Shown: positions 23,723 to 31,020 of the stretch, piece by piece
How positions within the stretch are numbered: position 1 is the first letter of the stretch
Layout: each line of letters opens with the position of its first letter
Source: Sphingobium sp. TKS
GTDB taxonomy: Bacteria; Pseudomonadota; Alphaproteobacteria; Sphingomonadales; Sphingomonadaceae
Assembly: GCF_001563265.1 (NCBI RefSeq)
Contig: NZ_CP005083.1
Location: 995,001 to 1,059,000, forward strand
Reading direction: 5' to 3'
DNA length: 64,000 bases
Position numbers and translations under genes: made by a program
The notes under the pieces: model-generated
What the model was told of the DNA's origin: nothing
Databases searched by the model: none
The model's input: the letters and a program-made list of their open reading frames with translations, nothing else

Positions 23723-24340
23723 TTACATATGCGCGAAGATATCGATCTCCGGCCATCCTTCCAGGTCCAGCGCGGCCCGATGCGGCAGGAAATCGAAACA
23801 GGCCTGCGCCAGCTCCATCCGCCCTTCGCGCACCAGCCGCTTGTCCAGCTCCGCCTTCAACGCATGCAGATAGCGCACGTCGGACGCCGCATATTCCTTC
23901 TGCGCGTCGGACAGCACCGGCCCGCCCCAGTCGCTCGACTGCTGCACCTTGGACAGCTCCTGCCCCAGCAATTCGCGCACCAGTTCTTTCAGGCCATGGC
24001 GGTCGGTATAGGTCCGCACCAGCCGCGAGGCGATCTTGGTGCAATATACGGGCGCGGCCACCACGCCCAGATAATGTTTGAGCGCCGCAATATCGAACCG
24101 CCCGAAATGATAGAGCTTCAGCCGCTCCGGATCGGCCAGCACCGCGCGCAGATGGGGCGCGGCATAATCGCTGCCGGGGTTGAAGCGCACCAGATGCTCG
24201 TCCCCCTTGCCGTCGCTGATCTGCACCACGCACAGGCGGTCGCGGGGCGTGATCAGCCCCATGGTTTCGGTATCGACGGCGATCGGGCCGGGGGCAAGGA
24301 CGCCCTCGGGCAGATCCTCTTCATGGAAATGGACGGTCAT
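23723..24340 (-). CDS. rnd: Ribonuclease D-like 3'-5' exonuclease
   Basis: 205 residues: only the DEDD exonuclease domain, without the HRDC domain of E. coli RNase D (375 residues). Metal-binding acids are visible in AVDTETMG (Asp22, Glu24), LYHFGRFDIAAL and AASDVRYL, where Tyr places it in the DEDDy subgroup. It probably trims tRNA or other structured RNA 3' ends. Short RNase D proteins of this kind commonly precede lptC in alphaproteobacteria. Confidence 0.88.
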   Translation of the reverse strand: MTVHFHEEDLPEGVLAPGPIAVDTETMGLITPRDRLCVVQISDGKGDEHLVRFNPGSDYAAPHLRAVLADPERLKLYHFGRFDIAALKHYLGVVAAPVYCTKIASRLVRTYTDRHGLKELVRELLGQELSKVQQSSDWGGPVLSDAQKEYAASDVRYLHALKAELDKRLVREGRMELAQACFDFLPHRAALDLEGWPEIDIFAHM

Positions 24341-24584
24341 GATTCCCCTCTATGGCTAAAGCCGCCATATCGCAATCACCGCCTGCATGGGGGAACGAAA
24401 GGCGCCCAATCGGTCCCAAAATCGCCATTTCCGGCCCTTTGCCTGCCTCAAAAATCATTCGCGCTCCCCTGAAAAGTTGATATAGTGAGTCCCAAACCGC
24501 GTGCTAGCGGTGGATTCTGCATGTCATTCGCCCGACATGTTTGTCCGGTTTAGTCTGGGGCGAAGCGAAAGTGACCAACAGGGC

Positions 24585-25403
24585 ATGAGTTTTGATAGAG
24601 GTCGCCGCGGCGGGCGCGGCAAGGACAAGCGCGACGGTTTCGGCGACGAAGGTTTCTATGAGGGTGGCCGCGGCGGCTTCGGCGGTGATCGCGGTGGCTT
24701 TGGCGGTGGCGGTTTCGGCGGTGATCGTTTTGGCGGCGGCGGCGGCGGTGGTGGCTTCGGCGGTGACCGCGGCGGCTTCGGCGGCGGCGGTGGTGGCCGC
24801 GGCGGCTTTGGCGGCGGTGGTGGCGGCTTCGGCGGTGGCGGCGGCGGTGGCCGCGGCATGCCTGCCCAGGTCGTCGGTGAAGGCACCGGCGTGGTCAAGT
24901 TCTTCAACGGCCAGAAGGGTTTCGGCTTCATCGTCCGTGACGATGGCGCGGAAGACGTATTCGTCCACATTAGCGCTGTCGAGCAGGCGGGCCTGACCGG
25001 CCTGGCCGAAGGTCAGCAGCTCGGCTTCACGCTGGTCGATCGCGGCGGCAAGGTGTCGGCAACCGACCTCAAGATCGAGGGCGAACCGCTCCCCGTCACC
25101 GATCGCGCGCCTCGCGAACCCCGCGCAGGCGGCTTCGGTGATCGTCCGGGCGGCGGCGATCGCGGCCCGCAGCGCCAGCTCACGGGTGAGCGCGCCAGCG
25201 GCACGGTCAAGTTCTTCAACGCCATGAAGGGCTTCGGCTTCATCCAGCGCGACGACGGCCAGCCCGACGCGTTCGTGCACATCAGCGCCGTAGAACGCGC
25301 CGGCATGAGCGCCTTGAATGAAGGTGATCGTCTCGATTTCGAACTCGAAGTCGACCGTCGCGGCAAGTACGCGGCCGTGAACCTTCAGTCGAAGGCCGAC
25401 TGA
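24585..25403 (+). CDS. Tandem cold-shock domain protein with Gly-rich FGG/RGG tail
   Basis: 272 residues from the ATG at 24585, preceded by CAACAGGGC. Residues 24-92 are almost pure Gly with periodic Phe and Arg (FGGDRGG and FGGGG units), predicted to be disordered. Two cold-shock domains follow: 99-165 with FFNGQKGFGFI and DVFVHISAV, and 204-270 with FFNAMKGFGFI and DAFVHISAV, so both RNP1 and RNP2 are intact. A second Arg/Gly-rich linker (170-200) separates them. Such proteins bind single-stranded nucleic acid and melt RNA structure. It is monocistronic and ends at a strong terminator. Confidence 0.9.
   Translation: MSFDRGRRGGRGKDKRDGFGDEGFYEGGRGGFGGDRGGFGGGGFGGDRFGGGGGGGGFGGDRGGFGGGGGGRGGFGGGGGGFGGGGGGGRGMPAQVVGEGTGVVKFFNGQKGFGFIVRDDGAEDVFVHISAVEQAGLTGLAEGQQLGFTLVDRGGKVSATDLKIEGEPLPVTDRAPREPRAGGFGDRPGGGDRGPQRQLTGERASGTVKFFNAMKGFGFIQRDDGQPDAFVHISAVERAGMSALNEGDRLDFELEVDRRGKYAAVNLQSKAD
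24660..24860 (+). repeat. Tandem Gly-Phe coding repeat
   Basis: Degenerate tandem units of 9-24 bases built from GGCGGCTTCGGCGGT-like blocks, inside the cold-shock gene. The repeat keeps the reading frame throughout and should be prone to in-frame length change by slippage. Confidence 0.8.
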
Positions 25404-25437
25404 TAAACATCTGACCGCTTTCGCGGAGAGGATAGAA

Positions 25438-25466
25438 GGGGTCGCCTGCCCGGCGGCCCCTTTTTT
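25438..25466 (+). terminator. Rho-independent terminator of cold-shock gene
   Basis: A 9-bp stem (GGGGTCGCC / GGCGGCCCC, one G-U pair) with loop TGCCC, followed directly by six T residues. It lies 35 bases after the stop codon. The remaining 230 bases up to the convergent orphan gene show no recognisable feature. Confidence 0.9.
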
Positions 25467-25697
25467 CGTACTGGAACAAGATTTGTAAGCCGTATGTTTC
25501 ACTTGGCGTTCCTGCGCCAAGAAGTTGTCCCGGTAGCTGTACGGCTTCCCGTTCTATTGGGGCCATCTGAGGGCTTAAATTACCCTTCTAAAGCGGCTGC
25601 CAAGGGTGGTTAGCGGAAAGTCAGCTTACCGATCAGCAAAGTCGATTTGGACGCTAGCGGGGATTAGCAGATATGGGTGTGTCCGTGGGCGAGGTTT

Positions 25698-26708
25698 TCA
25701 GCCATTGGTCGGCTGGGAGCCGAAATCGGACCGTCTGCTCAATCGTGGTAGAACTGACCGAGAATTTTCCTTTCTCTCTCGTAATATTTCACAGGTCTTT
25801 TCCTGCAATTGCTTGGGAGCATCGCTCTCAAGCACTTCGCAGTTCGAGGCATGGGAGTCTGCATCGATCGTTAATTTTACCCGTATGAAACCACTGTTCA
25901 TTGGCGGCTCACTCTCGCCAGCAATGATCCGTGCCGAATTCGGTTCGGCACTATCCTTTTTGAGAAGGAAGTCACCGCCTACAGTCCGCAATCGATAGTC
26001 ACCGTTCGCATTCTTAGGTAGGCTAATCTGGCTGACAGGACTTCCCATGGCATAAAGCCTGAGTTGCGCGGTGTCATTCTTCCAATTGAGAAACCGATAC
26101 TCAAGGATCGGCTTGATAGGCAGTTCCACGGCTTGACGCTTAAAAATGGGGGTGTTCACATAATCAAACGTGCCGGTCATCGGCGAGAAGTGGTCCCATA
26201 GATAAGGGTTCATTCTCGTAGGGGCTATGGCTGCGCGTTTCGGACTATTGCGCAACAGACATATGTTCTCTCGTTTCCCGCCAACGACGCGCGGTAGAAA
26301 GCACCACATGTCCATTGGTGGCGTTTGACCGAAACCTATGTAGCCGCCCGACACGACAAATGAGCCAGCATAATAGCCTGGCGAACCTGCTGGTGCCTGA
26401 ACCCCTCCCACCGTGAAACTGAAACCCTTTACATCCTCGGTAACGATGGCCGTATATCGATAGGCGTAAGGGATGGTCAGCAGAGTATCATCCGGGCCAA
26501 TAGCACCGTTCGCAACAATCGGCTTTCCCTTCGCCTCAATAACATCAGAAAACTGGACGCCAGGAATTCCCACATTACGCTCGACCTCCGTTAGAGGGGG
26601 AGGCGAACCCGGAGGGGCAGGCTCCTGTTTTGTTGCAGCGATACTTGATGAAAAGTGGATTGTGACAGTTACGGCAATTGCCACAACAAATGAACGTGCC
26701 TCGATCAT
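25698..26708 (-). CDS. Orphan secreted protein, AT-richer than surroundings
   Basis: 336 residues. A signal peptide covers residues 1-24 (ending SSIAA), followed by a Pro-rich start to the mature protein, so it should be periplasmic or surface-exposed. The C-terminal part (residues 285-325) alternates hydrophobic residues in a pattern vaguely like a TonB C-terminal domain (GFIRVKLTIDADSHASNCEV). I do not recognise the family. Base composition and codon use are visibly less GC-rich than in the neighbours, which suggests acquisition by transfer. Both flanks are intergenic. Confidence 0.65.
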   Translation of the reverse strand: MIEARSFVVAIAVTVTIHFSSSIAATKQEPAPPGSPPPLTEVERNVGIPGVQFSDVIEAKGKPIVANGAIGPDDTLLTIPYAYRYTAIVTEDVKGFSFTVGGVQAPAGSPGYYAGSFVVSGGYIGFGQTPPMDMWCFLPRVVGGKRENICLLRNSPKRAAIAPTRMNPYLWDHFSPMTGTFDYVNTPIFKRQAVELPIKPILEYRFLNWKNDTAQLRLYAMGSPVSQISLPKNANGDYRLRTVGGDFLLKKDSAEPNSARIIAGESEPPMNSGFIRVKLTIDADSHASNCEVLESDAPKQLQEKTCEILRERKENSRSVLPRLSRRSDFGSQPTNG

Positions 26709-27022
26709 TCTACGCTTCCCCCATGTGGAGCCTGTTATAGCGCCAAATTCAAATAAGCTAATGTAATTTCTGGCAAAGGTGTTTTGATTTGCTCGGTCGA
26801 CGGGGAATGTCCGCTTTTGAGAACGCTGATCGAAATCTCAAGCGACTTACATTGGTCGCTAGCAGCCAAAGCCTCCTCGTCATGCCGGGCTTGACCCGGC
26901 ATCCCGCTTTCTTTTCCACGCGTCGTAGATGAGGAAGCGAGACCCCGGCTCAAGGCCGGGGTGACGTTGGTATGAACGCCTGCCTTTGGTCGGAACCTGC
27001 CATTTTGGAGTCAGCTATTCCC
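26709..27022. other. Intergenic region between orphan and regulator genes
   Basis: 314 bases. It contains the palindromic repeat pair at 26879-26966; outside it no open frame, terminator or promoter of clear quality was seen. The first half, like the orphan gene it precedes, is AT-richer than the average. Confidence 0.55.
26879..26966. repeat. Paired palindromic repeat, variant family
   Basis: Two inverted relatives: GTCATGCCGGGCTTGACCCG... at 26879-26905 and a GACCCCGGCTCAAGGCCGGG... copy at 26941-26966. Each folds into a hairpin (CCGGG/CCCGG type) and together they mimic the element at 18359-18446. They lie next to the atypical orphan gene. Confidence 0.7.
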
Positions 27023-28426
27023 TCAAACCCGCCGAAACGGAAACGGCGCCACCGTCCGCTCATAGCCATGTAAATCCAGCGCCCGCGTCACCGGGGGCAG
27101 GGCTCGGTCGGGGCAGTTGCGCCGCTCGCACAGATGGCAGGTCGGCCCCACCTGCGTCGCCGCGCCTTTCTCCACATCGATCCCGTCGGCATGCACGATC
27201 CTTGGCCCATGCTTCGCCTCGCAACCGAGCGCGATCGCGGACCGCCCCCGCGCGCCGCCCTCCATTGGCAGACCGATGGTCAGACTGACGAAGCGCCGCC
27301 CATCCATCGTCTCGATCAGTTGCGGGCGCACCGCGTCCGGCTCCTGGCTTTCATGCGCGTCCCAGCGCGGGCAGGTGCCGCCCAGCCGCGCAAAAGGCCA
27401 GGCCTCGCCATCGAAGCGCTTGGAGACTTGTCCCGCCCGGTCCACCTTCGCCATGAAGAAGGGCACGCCCCGCGCGCCCGTCCGCCCCAGGCTGGTCAGG
27501 CGATGCGCCAGTTGCTCCATCGACACGCCGAAGCGCGCCCGCAACAGCGGCAGGTCGTGCCGGCTCTGCTCGGCCGCCTTGGCGAAGCGGTCATAGGGCA
27601 TGATCAGCGCCGCCGCGGCATAGTTGGTCAGCGCGATCCCGGCGAGGCGGCGGCTGTCCTCGTCCGGCGGCCCCGCCCGCGTCACCTGGCTGCCGATCGC
27701 GTCCGCCAGTTCCTGCGCGCAAAGCTGATAGGCGACCGCGAACAGCCGCCCCGAAGAGGCCAGCCGCTCGCTCAGCAACAGCCGCCGCCGGTGCATGTCA
27801 TAATGGCGCAGCGTCCCGGCAAGCACATCCTCCCGCACGATCTGCACCGCCATGCCATGGCGTTCCTTCAGCCGCGCCCTGATGCCCGCCTGCATGGCCG
27901 AGGGATCGTCCCCCAACTCCTCCGCCAGCGATTCCGCCGCGGCGTCCAGTTCGGCAAAATGATTGCCCGCCCGCGATATCGTCTCGCGCAGCCAGTCCAG
28001 CGGCGCATGCAGCGGCGCCGCGCTTCCCGGACCCGCCGCGACCTGCTCGGGCAGGCGGCGCAAGTCGCTCAAGGCGCGGTAGAACCGACCGATCGCCTCG
28101 CTGACCCCCGGATAATTTTCCGCGACCTCCAACACCTCGTCGCGGGCGATCCCGATGTCGCGCACCAGCGCATCGGACAGGATTTCCCCCAGTGCGCTGG
28201 CCGCGCCTTCCTGCGTGCTGGCGACGAAATCGCGGATATCGATGTCATAGACATTGGCCAGCCGCAGCAGCATCTGCGCGGTCAGCGGCCGCTGGTTGCG
28301 CTCCAGATGGTTCAGGTAACTGGGCGAAACCCCCAATTCCTCCGCCATCCGCGTCTGGTTCAGCCCCAGCTCCCGCCGCAACACGCGCAGCTTGGGGCCA
28401 AGATAGAGTTTCCGGTCGTCAGCCAT
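27023..28426 (-). CDS. ScfR-type short-chain acyl-CoA transcription regulator
   Basis: 467 residues. An XRE-type helix-turn-helix occupies residues 14-70 (GLNQTRMAEELGVSPSYLNHL). The long C-terminal region belongs to the short-chain fatty acyl regulator family (PF09856/DUF2083), and includes a late cysteine cluster, TCHLCERRNC near residue 440. Relatives such as RamB control glyoxylate-cycle or propionate genes by sensing acyl-CoA. No metabolic target is adjacent. An inverted repeat overlaps its start codon and may be its own operator; no ribosome site precedes the ATG. Confidence 0.87.
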   Translation of the reverse strand: MADDRKLYLGPKLRVLRRELGLNQTRMAEELGVSPSYLNHLERNQRPLTAQMLLRLANVYDIDIRDFVASTQEGAASALGEILSDALVRDIGIARDEVLEVAENYPGVSEAIGRFYRALSDLRRLPEQVAAGPGSAAPLHAPLDWLRETISRAGNHFAELDAAAESLAEELGDDPSAMQAGIRARLKERHGMAVQIVREDVLAGTLRHYDMHRRRLLLSERLASSGRLFAVAYQLCAQELADAIGSQVTRAGPPDEDSRRLAGIALTNYAAAALIMPYDRFAKAAEQSRHDLPLLRARFGVSMEQLAHRLTSLGRTGARGVPFFMAKVDRAGQVSKRFDGEAWPFARLGGTCPRWDAHESQEPDAVRPQLIETMDGRRFVSLTIGLPMEGGARGRSAIALGCEAKHGPRIVHADGIDVEKGAATQVGPTCHLCERRNCPDRALPPVTRALDLHGYERTVAPFPFRRV

Positions 28427-28456
28427 ATTGTCACTATGTCAAATAATGACAGTATG
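28424..28456. promoter_or_regulatory. Inverted repeat over the regulator start, possible operator
   Basis: CATATTGTCA and TGACAGTATG form a 9/10 inverted repeat separated by 13 bases. The left arm includes the ATG of the ScfR-type gene, and the site lies between divergent genes. Position and symmetry fit autoregulation; binding is not shown. Confidence 0.45.
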
Positions 28457-28550
28457 AACAAGTCACCTCATGACACCGCGCCACTAATCGCCCTTACCTT
28501 GTGGGGTCATTCATGGTTTCTGATGTCATCCCAACGGAAAGGAACCCCAG

Positions 28551-28718
28551 ATGGAAACGACCGAAACACGCGAACCCACCCGTTCCCGCGCAGTTTTCTC
28601 GCAGGAAGATTTCGGCCTGATCCGCACCGCCATCGCCCATTATCTGCGCGAGGTTCAGGACAAGCCGGAATCCGTCAAATACGCCAATCTCTACCACCGC
28701 CTCGGCCGGGTGAGCTGA
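28551..28718 (+). CDS. 55-residue small protein
   Basis: METTETREPTRSRAVFSQED... to ...YHRLGRVS, with a good GGAAAGGAA ribosome site seven bases before the ATG. The protein is soluble and mostly helical from residue 18 on (FGLIRTAIAHYLREV, then ANLYHRLGRV). I do not know a function. Strong ribosome site, GC-rich third codon positions and a stop just before the next gene's 3' end make it a credible gene. It diverges from the ScfR-type regulator, with the possible operator between them. Confidence 0.65.
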   Translation: METTETREPTRSRAVFSQEDFGLIRTAIAHYLREVQDKPESVKYANLYHRLGRVS

Positions 28719-28779
28719 TCGTTCCCAAAGGTTCAGGAGAGGAAGGGTGCGGTCGTCAATCGACCGCACCCTCTTCGTA

Positions 28780-29781
28780 TCAGAACAGCCGGGTCAAGCC
28801 ATAGAAAGCCGCCCCAATGACGGCGGCGGCGGGCAGGGTCACGACCCAGGCGACGATGATGCTCGACGCCACATTCCACCGCACCGCCGACAACCGCCGC
28901 GAAGCCCCCACGCCGACGATGGCGCCGGTGATCGTATGGGTGGTCGACACCGGCACGCCCAGATGCGTCGCCAGGAACAGCGTCATCGCCCCACCGGTCT
29001 CCGCGCAGAAACCCTGCGCCGGGGTCAGCCGTGTGATCTTCGACCCCATGGTGTGGACGATCTTCCACCCGCCCAACAGCGTGCCCATGCCCATCGCCGC
29101 CTGACAGCTCAGCACCACCCAGAAGGGCACGTGGAAATCGCCGGTCAGCATGCCCTGCGAATAGAGCAGCACGGCGATGATCCCCATGGTCTTCTGCGCG
29201 TCATTGCCGCCATGGCCGAGCGAATAGAGCGAAGCCGACACGAGCTGCAACTTGCGGAACACCCGGTCCGCGCCCTGCGGCGTGAAGCGGCGGAAGATCC
29301 AACTGATGATCAGCACCAGCAGCAATGCCAGCACCAGCCCGATGGCGGGCGACAGCACGATCGCCGCGCTGGTCTTGAACACCCCGCTCCACACCACGGC
29401 GGAGAGTCCCGCCTTGGCCGTCCCCGCGCCCAGCAACCCGCCGATCAGCGCATGGCTGCTGGAGGAAGGTATGCCCAGCCCCCAGGTGATCAGGTTCCAC
29501 GCAATCGCCCCCATCAGCGCGCCGAAAATCACCTGCGGATCGATGATGCTGGCGTCGACAATGCCCTTGCCCACCGTCTCCGCCACATGCAGGCCGAAGA
29601 ACAGGAAGGCGATGAAGTTGAAGAATGCCGCCCAGGCGACCGCATATTGCGGCTTCAGCACCCGCGTCGACACGATGGTCGCGATCGAATTGGCTGCGTC
29701 GTGCAGTCCGTTCAAAAAGTCGAACAGCAGCGCGACGCCGATCAGCGCGACCAGCAGCGGTAAAGCGATATGGGCTTCCAT
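28780..29781 (-). CDS. pit: PiT-family inorganic phosphate transporter
   Basis: 333 residues with about ten hydrophobic segments. The PiT signature is duplicated: FDFLNGLHDAANSIATIVSTRVL near the N-terminus and HLGVPVSTTHTITGAIVGVG in the second half. It carries phosphate, probably as a metal-phosphate complex with protons, across the inner membrane. It lies 18 bases downstream of the NUDIX-DUF47 gene in the same operon; DUF47 (PhoU-like) proteins pair with PiT transporters in many bacteria and are thought to regulate them. Confidence 0.93.
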   Translation of the reverse strand: MEAHIALPLLVALIGVALLFDFLNGLHDAANSIATIVSTRVLKPQYAVAWAAFFNFIAFLFFGLHVAETVGKGIVDASIIDPQVIFGALMGAIAWNLITWGLGIPSSSSHALIGGLLGAGTAKAGLSAVVWSGVFKTSAAIVLSPAIGLVLALLLVLIISWIFRRFTPQGADRVFRKLQLVSASLYSLGHGGNDAQKTMGIIAVLLYSQGMLTGDFHVPFWVVLSCQAAMGMGTLLGGWKIVHTMGSKITRLTPAQGFCAETGGAMTLFLATHLGVPVSTTHTITGAIVGVGASRRLSAVRWNVASSIIVAWVVTLPAAAVIGAAFYGLTRLF

Positions 29782-29799
29782 GATTTTGCTCTGGCCGGG

Positions 29800-30915
29800 T
29801 CAGGCGTGGTCGATGACCAGGCCGGAAATCTCATTGGCGACGTCCTCGAACCGGTCGGTCACCTTTTCCAGATGGCTGTAAATCTCGTTCCCGACGACGA
29901 AGTCCATCGGATTGCCCTGCCGCGCCTGGGCATAGAGCGCCTTGAGGCCCGTTTCATGCAATATGTCGGCGTGACCCTCCAGCTTCACCAGCCGCTCGGT
30001 CAGGTCATGCAGCCGCGCCGAATTGAGGTTCAGCGACCGCAGCAGCGGCATCGCCTCCGCCGTGATCCGCGCGCATTCGACGATCAGCGCGCTCATATCC
30101 TGCATCTGGGCGGGAAATTCCTTCACCTCGAACAGGGAGATCGCCTTGGCGGTCTTGTTCATCTGGTCGATGGCGTCATCCATCACCCCGATCAGGCCCG
30201 TGATGGCGCTGCGGTCGAACGGCGTCACGAAGATGCGGCGGACGTCCTGCAGCACTTCGCGGATGATGTCGTCCGCCTCATGCTCGCGGTCCGAAATCTC
30301 CTTGATATGGGCATCGATGTCCGGCCCGCCCTTGAGCAGCTTGGCGAGCGCATCGGCGCCGGCGACCAAGGTCACGGCATGATCCTCAAACTGCTCGAAA
30401 AAGCGCCCTTGCTTGGGCATCAGCGCGTGAAACCAGCGCAGCATTCCAGTCCTTTCGGTTTGCCATTCCCTGATCCGCAACAACGTCCGCACGAACAGGC
30501 CCGGGTCTTTCGGGGGTTCGCGAAAGGCTGCGATAATGGATTGCAGATCGGGTTCGTCGACGGCCTTTGCAGCTTCGGCCACGGGGAACCAACGCAGTTC
30601 CCGCTGCCCTTGTTCGGGCCATTGCGGCAACTGGCCGGTCACTGCAAGCGGGAAAACCTCGACCGTCGCCTCTTTGGTGTCGCCCCGCCGCCGCTTCTTG
30701 TCATAGCGATAGCGGCCGATCGGCGCGGGGCAGGCGATGCCGTGAATGCCCGCTTCTTCAAAGGCTTCCAGTTCGGCGGCGCGATGGCCGGCCATGCCCT
30801 TGATGCGATTGCCCTTGGGAATCACCCAGCGCCGCGTTTCGCGCGAGGTGATCAGAAGAATGCGCATCGACCCATCGGGATCGGTCGCATAGGGAAGGGC
30901 GGCGATCTGACGCAT
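29800..30915 (-). CDS. In-frame NUDIX hydrolase-DUF47 (PhoU-like) fusion
   Basis: 371 residues with no stop between two domains. Residues 1-140 are a NUDIX hydrolase of the diphosphoinositol/diadenosine polyphosphate type (WVIPKGN...; box end L49-E-A-F-E53-E54-A-G56, with Leu in place of the usual Arg). Residues 158-371 are a complete DUF47 helical protein. At codon 158 (30444) an ATG has an AAGGA site five bases upstream, so a separate DUF47 product could also be made by internal initiation. The PiT gene follows after 18 bases. A phosphate-sensing role is inferred from neighbours and family. Confidence 0.85.
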   Translation of the reverse strand: MRQIAALPYATDPDGSMRILLITSRETRRWVIPKGNRIKGMAGHRAAELEAFEEAGIHGIACPAPIGRYRYDKKRRRGDTKEATVEVFPLAVTGQLPQWPEQGQRELRWFPVAEAAKAVDEPDLQSIIAAFREPPKDPGLFVRTLLRIREWQTERTGMLRWFHALMPKQGRFFEQFEDHAVTLVAGADALAKLLKGGPDIDAHIKEISDREHEADDIIREVLQDVRRIFVTPFDRSAITGLIGVMDDAIDQMNKTAKAISLFEVKEFPAQMQDMSALIVECARITAEAMPLLRSLNLNSARLHDLTERLVKLEGHADILHETGLKALYAQARQGNPMDFVVGNEIYSHLEKVTDRFEDVANEISGLVIDHA

Positions 30916-31020
30916 CAGCCGCCTTTATACGCCGCGAGGCGTGCATGACTTATGAATGGCCACCCCTGAATCACCGGCGCCTTGTAACAAAATCGTCACA
31001 TTGCGCAATCGATCCGCTTG

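Noticed and set aside
23715..24233. Extension of the lptC frame into rnd
   Set aside because: The membrane anchor defines the ATG at 23714, and the extra part is a shadow of rnd.
24660..24860. Repeat cluster considered as CRISPR or minisatellite
   Set aside because: No regular spacers; the units keep the reading frame and encode Gly-Phe repeats.
24504..25520. 338-residue Ala/Thr-rich minus-strand frame
   Set aside because: Antisense of the Gly-rich cold-shock gene; its repeats only mirror the GGC repeats.
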